This document shows, in pieces, positions 44,301 through 53,637 of a stretch of DNA of 57,620 bases. Each line of letters starts with the position of its first letter. The first letter of the stretch is position 1. Source of the stretch: CAZCTC01 sp964501335. GTDB taxonomy: Bacteria > Chloroflexota > Anaerolineae > B4-G1 > SLSP01. Below the pieces are notes generated by a model. The model was not told where the DNA came from, did no database searches, and worked only from the letters and a program-made list of their open reading frames with translations. Location: contig CAZCTC010000050.1 in NCBI GenBank assembly GCA_964501335.1, positions 1-57,620 of the forward strand. The letters run 5' to 3'. The position numbers and the translations under genes are program-made.

Positions 44301-45497
44301 TCAAGCAATTCCCTGCCGTTTCTTAAACTCCATAATTTCCGCCACCGCCTGCGCCGGCCCTCCCGCCGCCCGCAAAGTCGCCCCCATAGACTGGGCAGCC
44401 TGCCGATATTGAGGAGTGTTCAAAATCTTCCAGACAAACTCATGTAAACGAGAAGGCGTAATATCTGCACGGGTCAGAATTTCACCCGCCCCAATCTCTT
44501 TGACCCGTCGAGCAACCAGACGCTCTTCCGAAACTAAAGGATACATCAACTGAGGCACTCCATAATAAATCCCTTCGCTGGCACTGTTCATACCACAATG
44601 CGTGATAAAGAGCTGTGCCCGCTCCAAAATCGCCAACTGAGGTACAGATGGCTGCACGATAAAATTAGAAGGCAATTTTCCCCATGCGGCCAAATCAATC
44701 TTATGCCCCACAGCCATCACCACACGACATTGATCCTCTGCCAATGCCTCAATACAAACCCGATAAAGCTGTTCCTGTTGCGTCAACACAGATCCCATTG
44801 AAACATAAACCACCGGTAAATCCGGGGTAAGTAACTCTAATGGAAAATCAACAGCCTGCGCTGGAGCATAAAAGGAAGGCCCCACGAAACGATAGGTCGA
44901 ATCGAACGTCTCGCTGTAAGGTTGAAATTCCTTCGAGGTATAAACCATTTTCAACGGGATTTCGGGTGGGTAAATCGTGCGCAAAGCCATATCGATCCCA
45001 TATTCTTCTCGATAACGTTTTGATAAACGCTGCAATCGAGGAAAATCCGGAATTCCCCAGGCTATCAATTTGAACTGTTCCAAAGGATTGGTAATGGGGC
45101 TGACTTTATCATTAAAGGCAAAAGTAAAAATCGAACAAATGGCCGGAATATTGCGCTGATGCGCAAACGCACGGGCAAAAAAACAAACCGGGCTGAAATA
45201 AATATAATCAATTTTCTCTTCAGCCAGTTCCGCAGTAAGCCGGGGGTAAATTCGGAATCCAAATTCCAGAAAGTCACAAATTGGTTTAATCAGATTATTA
45301 GGATCAAGTTCTTTAAAATCATGGCCTAAAGGCCCATAATCTCGAAAAATTGCCCCTGTGCTCTCAATCTTTTGCCGAAAGTCGGGAGCCCCATAATAAA
45401 TAACCTTTTCCCCTCGGCGTACCAGCTCAGCGACGACGCCTAAGGTAGGATTAACATGACCGTGCATCGGCAAATTAAAAAATAGTGCAGTGGACAT
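44301..45497 (-). CDS. MGT-type (GT1) glycosyltransferase
   Basis: A 398-residue glycosyltransferase of the macrolide-glycosyltransferase (GT1/UGT) type. It has the N-terminal MHGHVNPTLGVVAELVRRG loop and the C-terminal donor-binding motif VYVSMGSV, followed by THCGMNSASEGIYYGVPQLMYPLVSEE. Such enzymes attach a sugar from a nucleotide sugar to small molecules such as macrolides, lipids or polyketides. It lies 108 bases upstream of the LysM-C15 gene on the same strand and may form an operon with it. The acceptor is unknown, and no polyketide or lipid synthesis gene is next to it. AGGAGG lies about 12 bases upstream of the ATG at 45497. Confidence 0.9.
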   Translation of the reverse strand: MSTALFFNLPMHGHVNPTLGVVAELVRRGEKVIYYGAPDFRQKIESTGAIFRDYGPLGHDFKELDPNNLIKPICDFLEFGFRIYPRLTAELAEEKIDYIYFSPVCFFARAFAHQRNIPAICSIFTFAFNDKVSPITNPLEQFKLIAWGIPDFPRLQRLSKRYREEYGIDMALRTIYPPEIPLKMVYTSKEFQPYSETFDSTYRFVGPSFYAPAQAVDFPLELLTPDLPVVYVSMGSVLTQQEQLYRVCIEALAEDQCRVVMAVGHKIDLAAWGKLPSNFIVQPSVPQLAILERAQLFITHCGMNSASEGIYYGVPQLMYPLVSEERLVARRVKEIGAGEILTRADITPSRLHEFVWKILNTPQYRQAAQSMGATLRAAGGPAQAVAEIMEFKKRQGIA

Positions 45498-45705
45498 CTT
45501 CTGTGTTGCCTCCTGAAAACAAATGACGCGGATCGATGCTTAATTTCCCGGGCCCACACACAATAATACCATAAATACAATTATGGGCCATAAAATAAAA
45601 CTTGCCCTGCGCGACCTGAATTTTTTGTTTATATTTTTCTCCCGCTTCTCCGGGCCGGGCGCACAGATCGAAAAATCAAAATATTCGCTAAAAAAACACA
45701 TCAAC

Positions 45706-45733
45706 TTGCTCATTCTTAATGATACGCTATACT
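45706..45733 (+). promoter_or_regulatory. Promoter of the WD40 array
   Basis: TTGCTC (45706-45711), a 16-base spacer and TATACT (45728-45733). The first array gene starts at 45790, with AGGAAAG about 9 bases before its ATG, so the 5' UTR would be about 50 bases. Confidence 0.6.
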
Positions 45734-45789
45734 CACGCTAAGGGAAAAAAAGCCCTATCCATTCCAACACAACAGGAAAGATCATCGCC

Positions 45790-47490
45790 ATGTCCCAGCT
45801 CTGGACCGACATCAAAGATCACAAGATTCCCTGGAAAACGGTGGAACGATTCTGCCGGCAGTGGATTATAGTCAGCTTTATCTGCGCGATCGCTCTGGGG
45901 TTGCTGGGTTCTGTGCTCCGGCCCGTGGGTTGGCTCCTGGCGTTATGGATCTGTTCCCGACAAATCGATCCCGTACTCGATAAATCCATCGGCCGCAAGC
46001 GCTTTATCGCCTCCTATCTGCTAGCCTGGTGGGTCAATTATGCGGCAGTCAACTACCTGCCGACAGAAAACTGGGACCCTAATCTTCGCCCGGCGATCTT
46101 AGCCTTGGTCAGCGGCATCACTCTGGCCGCCTCCCATATCATCCTGCAAGACAAACTCATCCGGCAGGATACCGGCCGGCGAATTCTCCTGGTCATCGGG
46201 TATACAGGCTCCATTTATCTAAACCTGCTGGCAGCCCTTGCATCTAAAAGTATCGATCCCCTTTATCCTGGTGGGGCTGCGCTCTTCTTAATCTTCTCCA
46301 AAACTATAGAATACCTGATCCCCGGCCTTCCACTCGCCCTGATTCAGAAAGAACTGCCCCAGGCACAGCCGGTCACCGCCGCAGATCAACCCCGCCGGTT
46401 CAAAATCTTTCTACCTTACCCCTGGAGACAGATCGTCTTTTATTCTTTGTTGCTTATCGGCATCTTCTATCTCCGGATACCGTTGCTCAATTTCGAGCAG
46501 GATCTCTTCAATCCCCCCTACCGCCCGGCTCCGGTTGAAAAAGGCACGCCCTTACCCCCCCGCGCCGAACCGATTACGGTTCAAAATGCCCGCAAAGTGA
46601 CGCCGCTGGCTCATTGGAACAATGATGATTCATCATCTCTCAGCGCGGGATTGGTACGCGAGCTGAAATTCAGCTCCGACAACCGCTCGCTCTGGGTCAG
46701 CAGCGATCCCAACAATCAAATTTATCTCTGGTCGCTGGATAGCGGCACCTTCACGGCCACCGTCCCCGGCTATGGATTCGATATCAGCGCAGACAATCAA
46801 TATCTGGCTACCAGTATCGCAGAAACAACGACCCTTTACCGTGCGGCAGAGTGGAAAGAATTCTTCTCAACACCAGGATCACCCCGTCATTTCCTCTTCA
46901 GTCCCGACGGCTCCATGCTCGCCAGAGCCGGCTATAGCGAAAAATTCCTTCTCCTGCGAGTCCCCGACGGAAATCAGATAGCAGAATTCCCCCCCGCCGG
47001 TTCCATTGCCTTCAATCCCGATGGAAGCTTACTGGCCTCCGGCGATATTACCGGTCTCGTACGAATCTGGCGCACCGCCGATCTGAAACTGATCCACACC
47101 ATCAATATTTCCCCCACCAATCCCCAAGCCGACAGTAATAGCGTCGCGAACCTCGCCTTTACTCCCCAAGGCGACATCCTTGCTTCGGGAACCCACGATG
47201 GAAAAATACACCTGTGGTCGGTCGAAACCGGCCAATTGATTCGCACCTTCGACAACAATCACGCAATCGAGGAAATAAAATTCAACCTCGACGGAACCGT
47301 TTTGGCAACCCTCTCAGAATCCGCCGATCTAAAATTATGGAATGTCTCTTCGGGAGAGCTCCTGATGGAATATAACAATAAAAATCCAAGATTCTTGAAT
47401 ATGGACTTCAGCCCCGACGGCACCCTCATCGCCCTGGGCAGTTGGCTTTCCAACGACATCCTCATCCTCGGCATCCCCAAAAGGGATTAA
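45790..47490 (+). CDS. Membrane-WD40 array protein 1 (type A)
   Basis: A 566-residue protein, first of six paralogs. Conserved N terminus MSQLWTDIKDHKIPWKTV, then a membrane domain of about six hydrophobic segments (about 24-235), a linker (NPPYRPAPVEKGTPLPPRAE, then ITVQNARKVTPLAHW, about 241-276), and seven WD40-like blades (288-566) with SPDGSMLARAG, NPDGSLLASGD, DGKIHLWSVETGQL and DGTLIALGS motifs. The last blade ends LILGIPKRD. WD40-like propellers are protein-binding platforms, so a membrane-bound sensor or scaffold is a reasonable guess; no enzyme motif is seen. Which side the propeller faces is not decided. The stop is three bases before the next start. Confidence 0.9.
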   Translation: MSQLWTDIKDHKIPWKTVERFCRQWIIVSFICAIALGLLGSVLRPVGWLLALWICSRQIDPVLDKSIGRKRFIASYLLAWWVNYAAVNYLPTENWDPNLRPAILALVSGITLAASHIILQDKLIRQDTGRRILLVIGYTGSIYLNLLAALASKSIDPLYPGGAALFLIFSKTIEYLIPGLPLALIQKELPQAQPVTAADQPRRFKIFLPYPWRQIVFYSLLLIGIFYLRIPLLNFEQDLFNPPYRPAPVEKGTPLPPRAEPITVQNARKVTPLAHWNNDDSSSLSAGLVRELKFSSDNRSLWVSSDPNNQIYLWSLDSGTFTATVPGYGFDISADNQYLATSIAETTTLYRAAEWKEFFSTPGSPRHFLFSPDGSMLARAGYSEKFLLLRVPDGNQIAEFPPAGSIAFNPDGSLLASGDITGLVRIWRTADLKLIHTINISPTNPQADSNSVANLAFTPQGDILASGTHDGKIHLWSVETGQLIRTFDNNHAIEEIKFNLDGTVLATLSESADLKLWNVSSGELLMEYNNKNPRFLNMDFSPDGTLIALGSWLSNDILILGIPKRD

Positions 47491-47493
47491 CCC

Positions 47494-49206
47494 ATGCCCC
47501 AACTCTGGACCGACATCAAGACGCACGCCATCCCCTGGAAAGCGGTGGACAAATTCTGCCGGCAGTGGATCATTACCAGCTTTATCTGCATGATTACCCT
47601 GGGATTCCTGAGTTCCATACTCCGGCCCCTTGGTCTGCTCCTGGCGTTATGGATTTGTTCCCGACAAATCGATCCCTTGCTCGATAAATCCATCGGCCGC
47701 AAACGCTTTATCGCCTCCTATCTGCTGGCGTGGTGGGTCAGTTATACTGTATCCGACTACCTGCCGGTAGAAACCTGGGACACCAATCTTCGCTTGGCGA
47801 TTTTAGCCTCTGTCAGTGGTATCACCCTGACTGCTTCCCATATCGTCCTGCAAGGGGATCAAATCCGCCAGGATACTGGCCGAAGAATTCTCCTGGTCAT
47901 CGGTTATATAGGATCCAGTTATCTGAGCCGACATGCAACTCATGCGTTCGCTTTTACCAGCCCAATCCATCCCTGGGTGAGCATTTTTTTCTTACTCTTT
48001 TCTGAAAGTATAGAATACCTGATCACCGGCCTTCCGGTTGCACTAATACAGAAAGAACTGCCCCAGACACAGCCAGTACAATTGCTACTCACCGCCCCAG
48101 ATCAACCCCGCCGCTTCAGAATCTTTCTACCTTACCCCTGGAGACAAATCATCTTCTACCCTTTGTTGCTTATCTGCACCCTCTATCTACGAGTGCCGTT
48201 GCTCAATTTCGAACTGGATCTCTTCAATCCCCCTTACCGTCCTGCCCCGGTAGAAAAAGGCATCCCCTTGCCGACCCAATTTGAACCGATCAAGGTTCAA
48301 AACGCCCGCAAAGTGACGCCGCTGGCTTTATGGGATGATTACAATGACGATAAATCCGGTGGACCGAATTCAGTATTCAACTTGAAATTCTCGGCCGACA
48401 ATCGTTCTCTCTGGGCCAGTACCGGCATTGACCGTCAAATCCGCATCTGGTCGCTGGAAAGCGGCACGCCTGCCCGCACCCTCCCCGCCTACTGGTTCGA
48501 TCTAAGCAATGATAATCAACACCTGGCCATCTACCAAAAAGAAACCCTGTCTTTCTATCACACCGCCGATTGGAGCGAATACTTTTCGAAAACCCAAAGC
48601 GTCTACATCCTTCAATTCGACCCTGAAGGCACCCTGCTGGTCACCGGAGGATATTCAGAACCTCTGATCCTCTGGCGCGTGGCAGACGGCAGCGAGATAA
48701 CCAGACTGCCCGAAGCTGATAGCATCGCATTTAGCAACGACGGCACGATGCTGGCCTCCGGTGATAGCGAAGGTATCGTAAGGATCTGGAATACCGCCGA
48801 CCTGCATCTCATTCACACCGTCGACACCCCACCCGACCCGCAAAACAACCACTATACCATTACAGCCCTGGCCTTTAATCCTAAGAACACCGTGATCGCC
48901 TACGGCAACATGAATGGGAAAATCTATCTGCGCTCGATCGAAACCGGCCAATTAACACGTACCCTCCACAGCAAATACGCCATCGTGGGAATAAAATTTA
49001 TTGCCGATGGAACTATCCTGGCCACGTTATCAGAATCAGAAGATCTGAAATTATGGGACGCTTCCACGGGCGAACTTTTGATGCAATACAATAATGAGAA
49101 TATGAGATTTCACACCTTCGCCATCAGCTCTGATGAAACCCTTATCGCCCTGGGCAGTCGAACTTCCAGCGCCATCGTCATCCTCGGCATCCCGAAAAGG
49201 AACTAA
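47494..49206 (+). CDS. Membrane-WD40 array protein 2 (type A)
   Basis: A 570-residue paralog of copy 1 with the same layout. The membrane domain is nearly identical in its first 80 residues (ICSRQIDPLLDKSIGRKRFI is shared). The linker is DLFNPPYRPAPVEKGIPLPT and the propeller has the same seven blades but is more diverged (for example GYSEPLILWRVADGSE). It ends VILGIPKRN. Its Shine-Dalgarno is inside the end of gene 1 (AAAAGGGATTAACCC before the ATG). The DNA at both ends is much more conserved between copies than the middle. Confidence 0.9.
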   Translation: MPQLWTDIKTHAIPWKAVDKFCRQWIITSFICMITLGFLSSILRPLGLLLALWICSRQIDPLLDKSIGRKRFIASYLLAWWVSYTVSDYLPVETWDTNLRLAILASVSGITLTASHIVLQGDQIRQDTGRRILLVIGYIGSSYLSRHATHAFAFTSPIHPWVSIFFLLFSESIEYLITGLPVALIQKELPQTQPVQLLLTAPDQPRRFRIFLPYPWRQIIFYPLLLICTLYLRVPLLNFELDLFNPPYRPAPVEKGIPLPTQFEPIKVQNARKVTPLALWDDYNDDKSGGPNSVFNLKFSADNRSLWASTGIDRQIRIWSLESGTPARTLPAYWFDLSNDNQHLAIYQKETLSFYHTADWSEYFSKTQSVYILQFDPEGTLLVTGGYSEPLILWRVADGSEITRLPEADSIAFSNDGTMLASGDSEGIVRIWNTADLHLIHTVDTPPDPQNNHYTITALAFNPKNTVIAYGNMNGKIYLRSIETGQLTRTLHSKYAIVGIKFIADGTILATLSESEDLKLWDASTGELLMQYNNENMRFHTFAISSDETLIALGSRTSSAIVILGIPKRN

Positions 49207-49209
49207 CCC

Positions 49210-50898
49210 ATGGCCCAGCTCTGGACCGATATCAAGACGCACGCCATCCCCTGGAAAACGGTGGAGCGGTTCACCCGCCAGTGGATCATTGTCAACGGCC
49301 TCTGTATCGTCGTCTCTTTGTTCCTGGCGGTCATTCTTCCCTTCGTAGGGATCATTGCAGGAATCTACATCAGTTATCTCCTCATCCGCCGGATGATGGA
49401 TAAACAGGTTTCAACGGGATGGGGTATGGTGGCCTATCTCCTGGGGCTCATAACAGCAGAATTTATCAAAAGCCTCTTTCTGGGAAAACCCGACGGACTT
49501 CCTTATCGAGGGCTTATCATGAGTCTCATGGAAGGAACAGCGACAGCCCTCTGGATCATACTCTTGCAGGGCCGGCGCATTCATCAGGAAACCAGCCGCC
49601 GCATGCTCCTGATCGTCAGCTATATCCTGGCCTACAGCGGCGGACAGGTCCTGCTGATTCTCGCCTATTCCACACCGGTTATAGATTTTAATCTGGCCAC
49701 CGGCTTCATTCTGATCTTCATCTGGTTCAATTTAATGACCGGGTTCGGGCTGGCCCTGATTCAAAAGGAAATCCCCTATACTCAACTCCCCTTTTCCAGA
49801 CTGCCTGACAATATTCTGGGAAAAACCGTTCGCGTCCTTCGCCCCATTGTCTTGTATGCCTTGCTGCTCGGCGCTACTTACTATCTACGATTTTCCGCTG
49901 TCAATCTCACCCTCAATCTTTTCGATCCGCCTTATCGACCGCCGCTCACCGGAATGGGGCAGTCGGTACCGATCCCGGCTGAAGCTATCACCGCACAGAA
50001 TGCCCGGAAAGTGGTCCCGCTGGCCCAATGGAACCGCTATAACATGGATCCCTATCACTACGATCTGATCCGCAACGTGCAATTCAGCGCCGACAGCCGT
50101 TCTCTTTGGACCTGCTCCATCATCGACAGTCAAATCCGCATCTGGTCCCTGGAAAGCAGTACCTTCACCAACGCGCCCATGAAATGCGATTTCATCGATC
50201 TTAATTCCGCCCACCAATTGCTGGCCGTACAATACCAGGACTCTATTCATCTCTACAACACCGCCGACTGGAATGAACTGTGGACAGACCAGGAGTCAGC
50301 TTTTGACATTCACATCAGTCCCGACGGCACCCACATAGCCGCCGCCGACCATCAAGAAAAATTCCTTCTGCGAGAGATATCCAACCCAAACCTGAAAGCC
50401 GAGCTGCCAAAAGCCTGCTCCGTCGCATTCAACACCGACAGCACGCTGATGGCCGCCGGCGACTGTGATGGCGTGGTGCGCGTCTGGCGCACCGCCGATC
50501 TGACACTGCTGCACACCCTGGATACCCATGACGATAAAGAAGATACGATCGACAGTGTCGCCTTCAACCCTCAGCACACTGTAATAGCGGCCTCCAGCGG
50601 CAACGGAAAAATCTATCTCTGGTCGTTAGAAACGGGGCAACTGCTGCGCGTCATTGATGGAAACCCGGAATGGATCGGCCACATTGAATTCAGCCCCGAC
50701 GGCAGCGTGCTGGCCCTGCACGCCCGCTCTCTGGACTTGAAAATGTGGAACAGCGCCACCGGCCGGCCTCTGATGGAATACAACAATCGCGCCCTGGATT
50801 TCCACACCTTCAACTTCAGCCCCGACGGCACCCTGATCGCTCTGGTAGGCCAGGAATCCGACACCATCCTCATCCTCGGCATCCCCAAAAGGGATTAA
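49210..50898 (+). CDS. Membrane-WD40 array protein 3 (type B)
   Basis: A 562-residue paralog of the second subtype. The N terminus MAQLWTDIKTHAIPWKTVER is shared, but the membrane domain differs (SYLLIRRMMDKQVSTGWGMV) and the propeller begins NVQFSADSRSLWTCSIID with DLNSAHQLLAVQYQDS, features shared with copies 4 and 6. Linker FDPPYRPPLTGMGQSVPIPA. The end is LILGIPKRD, followed by an intergenic mosaic in place of another copy. It is the last gene of the first block. Confidence 0.9.
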   Translation: MAQLWTDIKTHAIPWKTVERFTRQWIIVNGLCIVVSLFLAVILPFVGIIAGIYISYLLIRRMMDKQVSTGWGMVAYLLGLITAEFIKSLFLGKPDGLPYRGLIMSLMEGTATALWIILLQGRRIHQETSRRMLLIVSYILAYSGGQVLLILAYSTPVIDFNLATGFILIFIWFNLMTGFGLALIQKEIPYTQLPFSRLPDNILGKTVRVLRPIVLYALLLGATYYLRFSAVNLTLNLFDPPYRPPLTGMGQSVPIPAEAITAQNARKVVPLAQWNRYNMDPYHYDLIRNVQFSADSRSLWTCSIIDSQIRIWSLESSTFTNAPMKCDFIDLNSAHQLLAVQYQDSIHLYNTADWNELWTDQESAFDIHISPDGTHIAAADHQEKFLLREISNPNLKAELPKACSVAFNTDSTLMAAGDCDGVVRVWRTADLTLLHTLDTHDDKEDTIDSVAFNPQHTVIAASSGNGKIYLWSLETGQLLRVIDGNPEWIGHIEFSPDGSVLALHARSLDLKMWNSATGRPLMEYNNRALDFHTFNFSPDGTLIALVGQESDTILILGIPKRD

Positions 50899-51224
50899 GC
50901 CATCCTGAAAACAGGCTACGCCGTGCAAAAAACCTCTTACGGGCGACCATAAAGGTCGCCCCTACAAAAACCATCTCCTGTAGAGGTACCCAATCCTGAC
51001 GAATCGTCTATTTTCCTCTTCCGGGTGCCACCCCCTACATGGCCTTCTGCCTTGAAAACAAAGTTTAGAGAAAACTCTCCCCTTCCTCTCTGCGGTCTCT
51101 GCGTGCTCTGCGGTCTCTGCGTGCTCTGCGGTGAAATCTCCTCCTTCACCTTGTAGCATCCCGCACCGGGCTCTTTCCCTTTAAGATGCACCGCGCTGGA
51201 TGGGGGAAAAGAGTTTTTTTGTTT

Positions 51225-51260
51225 ATGTTTTCAGCGGCTTCAGAAAGCCGCCGAAAACAT
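51225..51260 (+). repeat. Interspersed hairpin repeat, copy 21
   Basis: A 16-base-pair stem (51225-51240 with 51245-51260), loop CAGA, core AGCGGCTT/AAGCCGCC with one A-C mismatch, as in the copy at 18625. Confidence 0.9.
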
Positions 51261-51320
51261 AGGCTTTTTTTTGCCCCCATCGCGTTAGCAGCCACCCTCG
51301 TATCATGTTTCACATCCCAC

Positions 51321-51349
51321 TTGTCAAAACCAACAAGCAATGCTACCAT
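51321..51349 (+). promoter_or_regulatory. Possible promoter of the second block
   Basis: TTGTCA (51321-51326), a 17-base spacer and TACCAT (51344-51349). The next start codon is 30 bases downstream (51379). Confidence 0.35.
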
Positions 51350-51378
51350 AAACGCAATTCAAGTACACTAAATAAAAT

Positions 51379-51915
51379 ATGAAAACAATCCATCTATTGC
51401 CCTTTGAACGGCTTACCTATCACACCCGGCTCACGCCCAATATCGTACGGCTGCGATTTCTGAACGTCACTCAAGTCAACTATCCCTATAACAAAAAAAT
51501 CATCGACCGCAAACCCTGGGGCGGCGAGCTCAGCGAAGATTCTTTCTACTTCACAGCGCTTTCCAACGAAAGCATCTTCAGCCTCAACGGAAATCTCAAC
51601 AGCCAGGAAATGATGCCCACCGTAAAGGGACGTTACTATCAAGAAGGCGAACTCACAACTGTTAAGGTCCTGATCTTACCCTCGCCTTATCAAATGCTCT
51701 GGATGTTAATATCATGGGTCCCCTTAGGAATGCTCACCATTCTTGCGTTTATCGATTTAATTTACTCTGATTTCATCCGGCATGTACCACTGTCAGAATC
51801 CTCAATGATGATGGCGGGAGCGTTCCTGATGAACTATATTTTCCTCACCGGAACTTTTCTCCTCAAGGCCCGCGCGATCAGGCTATTGCTGGAAGATATT
51901 CTCGAAGTGCTCTAA
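51379..51915 (+). CDS. Two-TM protein inside the array
   Basis: A 178-residue protein not related to the paralogs by eye. An N-terminal soluble domain of about 100 residues (MKTIHLLPFERLTYHTRL, VNYPYNKKIIDRKPWGGELS) is followed by two membrane segments (about 106-127 and 142-163). I do not recognise it. The Shine-Dalgarno is weak. After its stop, the sequence GACAAGGAATTAACCC shares 13 bases with the ends of other array genes and supplies the Shine-Dalgarno for copy 4. Confidence 0.7.
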   Translation: MKTIHLLPFERLTYHTRLTPNIVRLRFLNVTQVNYPYNKKIIDRKPWGGELSEDSFYFTALSNESIFSLNGNLNSQEMMPTVKGRYYQEGELTTVKVLILPSPYQMLWMLISWVPLGMLTILAFIDLIYSDFIRHVPLSESSMMMAGAFLMNYIFLTGTFLLKARAIRLLLEDILEVL

Positions 51916-51939
51916 TCCTGGACGACAAGGAATTAACCC

Positions 51940-53634
51940 ATGCCCCAGATCTGGACCGACATCACAAATCACGCCATCCCCTGGAAAGCCGTCGACAAAT
52001 TCTGCCGGCGATGGGTCATCGTTAATGCCGCCTGTCTTCTCCTGATCTCATTTCTCGGTATTGTCATTCCATTTTTAGGCATCCTGGCGGGACTGATATT
52101 CAGCTATTTCCTCATTGAAAAAACAGTAGATAAACGGATTTCCATAGGTTTCGGAATTCTGGCCTATATCCTGGGAGCCGTCATAACCGTCTTCATCATC
52201 GACATCATCTACAGAGGAGATGCGGGAGATGAATTTCAAAGGATAATCACCAGCGGCATCTCAGGCGCCTCAATTGCCGTTCTCCTTATTTTCTTTCAAG
52301 ATTCCAACATTCGCCAGGACTTCGGCCGTACCATACTCCTGATCGTCAGTTATATCATCGCCTTCAGCACCGAACGATGTCTGAAGAACTCCCTCCTCTT
52401 GATGCGCATTGAAAATTTCTCCATGAATGCCGCCATCAACATCCTCGCCTTCATCTGGTTCAATATGGTAATCGGCTTCAGCATAGCCCTGATTCAAAAG
52501 GAAATCCCGAATCATCCCCTCTTCTCCTTTAAATTTCCCGATAATATCTGGGGAAAAATCCTCCGCTACTGGAAACCCATCATCTTTTACCCGCTCCTGC
52601 TCATCGCCGTTTATCACTTACGATTCCCTATGATTAACTTCACCCGCGATCTTTTAGATCCTCCCTACCAACCGCCGCTCACTAAAGTTGAACAACCTAT
52701 CCCCATACCGGACGAACCTATCACGGATAAAAATGCCCGCGAGGTAGTCCCGATTGCCCGGTGGACCAATTACGATAATAACTCGATCAGTCTGATCCGC
52801 AGCGTTAAATTCAGCGCCGACAGCCGCTTCCTCTGGACCTGTTCCATATCCGACAGACAAATCCGCATCTGGTCTCTTTCGACCAGCACCTTTATCACGG
52901 CCCCCATGAGCTGCGATTACATCGATCTTAATTCCACGCACCAATTGCTGGCCGTACAATACAACGGTTCAATCCATCTCTACAATACAACCACCTGGAA
53001 GGAACTCTTCTCGACTCCGGGGGCTCCCCATGATACCCGCCTGAATCCCAACGGAACCCAGCTTGCTACTCTGGAATTCCAAAAGAAACCTCAACTTCGC
53101 CAGACAACCAACGGCATCCAGCTGGCTGAATTTCCGGAAGCCTATCTGATCGACTTCAACACAAATGGCACCCTGCTGGCTTCGGGGGATGGAGAAGGCA
53201 CCGTGAGAATCTGGCGTACCGCCGATCAACAACTTATCTATACTTTTTATGTTGACCCCGATAACACCAGCAAACAAAAAGCCATCAGCAGTGTGGCTTT
53301 CAATCCCCAAGGCAATCTTATAGCCGTAGCCAGTGAAAATGGAAAAACATACCTGTGGTCGCTGGAAAGCAAACAATTGATCCGCACTTTTCCAGGAAGT
53401 ATGGATTTACTCAGCCATATGGAATTCAACCCCGACGGCACTGTTCTGGCCATCCACTCGGAAGCCCTGGGATTACAACTCTGCCAGGTCTCCACTGGTC
53501 GGCCTCTGATGGAATATAACAACGATGAGATTGATTTCCACACCTTCGACTTCAGCCCCGACGGTACCATGATCACCCTGGTAGGCCAGAATTCCGACGA
53601 TATCCTCATCCTCGGCATCCCCAAAAGGAATTAA
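51940..53634 (+). CDS. Membrane-WD40 array protein 4 (type B)
   Basis: A 564-residue paralog, most like copy 3. N terminus MPQIWTDITNHAIPWKAVDK (DITNH is also used by copy 6, while copies 2, 3 and 5 have DIKTH). About six hydrophobic segments, linker LDPPYQPPLTKVEQPIPIPD, then seven blades beginning SVKFSADSRFLWTCSISD. It ends LILGIPKRN. AAGGAATTAACCC precedes the ATG. The blade that in other copies ends DLKLWNVSS reads GLQLCQVSTG here, so the usual Trp is lost. Confidence 0.9.
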   Translation: MPQIWTDITNHAIPWKAVDKFCRRWVIVNAACLLLISFLGIVIPFLGILAGLIFSYFLIEKTVDKRISIGFGILAYILGAVITVFIIDIIYRGDAGDEFQRIITSGISGASIAVLLIFFQDSNIRQDFGRTILLIVSYIIAFSTERCLKNSLLLMRIENFSMNAAINILAFIWFNMVIGFSIALIQKEIPNHPLFSFKFPDNIWGKILRYWKPIIFYPLLLIAVYHLRFPMINFTRDLLDPPYQPPLTKVEQPIPIPDEPITDKNAREVVPIARWTNYDNNSISLIRSVKFSADSRFLWTCSISDRQIRIWSLSTSTFITAPMSCDYIDLNSTHQLLAVQYNGSIHLYNTTTWKELFSTPGAPHDTRLNPNGTQLATLEFQKKPQLRQTTNGIQLAEFPEAYLIDFNTNGTLLASGDGEGTVRIWRTADQQLIYTFYVDPDNTSKQKAISSVAFNPQGNLIAVASENGKTYLWSLESKQLIRTFPGSMDLLSHMEFNPDGTVLAIHSEALGLQLCQVSTGRPLMEYNNDEIDFHTFDFSPDGTMITLVGQNSDDILILGIPKRN

Positions 53635-53637
53635 CCC

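Larger units (their letters stand above)
50899..51378. repeat. Repeat mosaic interrupting the array
   Basis: No gene. GGGCGACCATAAAGGTCGCCCC; AGAGGTACCCAATCCTGACG plus AATCGTC (also at 32733 and, inverted, at 25087); CCGGGTGCCACCCCCTACAT; then an 18-base unit TCTCTGCGTGCTCTGCGG in two exact tandem copies (51096-51113 and 51114-51131) with partial copies around it; ATCCCGCACCGGGCTCTTTCC and GATGCACCGCGCTGGATGGG; a hairpin (51225); and a promoter at the end. Confidence 0.7.

Noticed and set aside
45610..45680. A further hairpin copy before the array
   Set aside because: TTTTTTGTTTATATTTTTCT is like the left flank, but the right side (GATCGAAAAATCAAAATATT) pairs only in part; too decayed to count.
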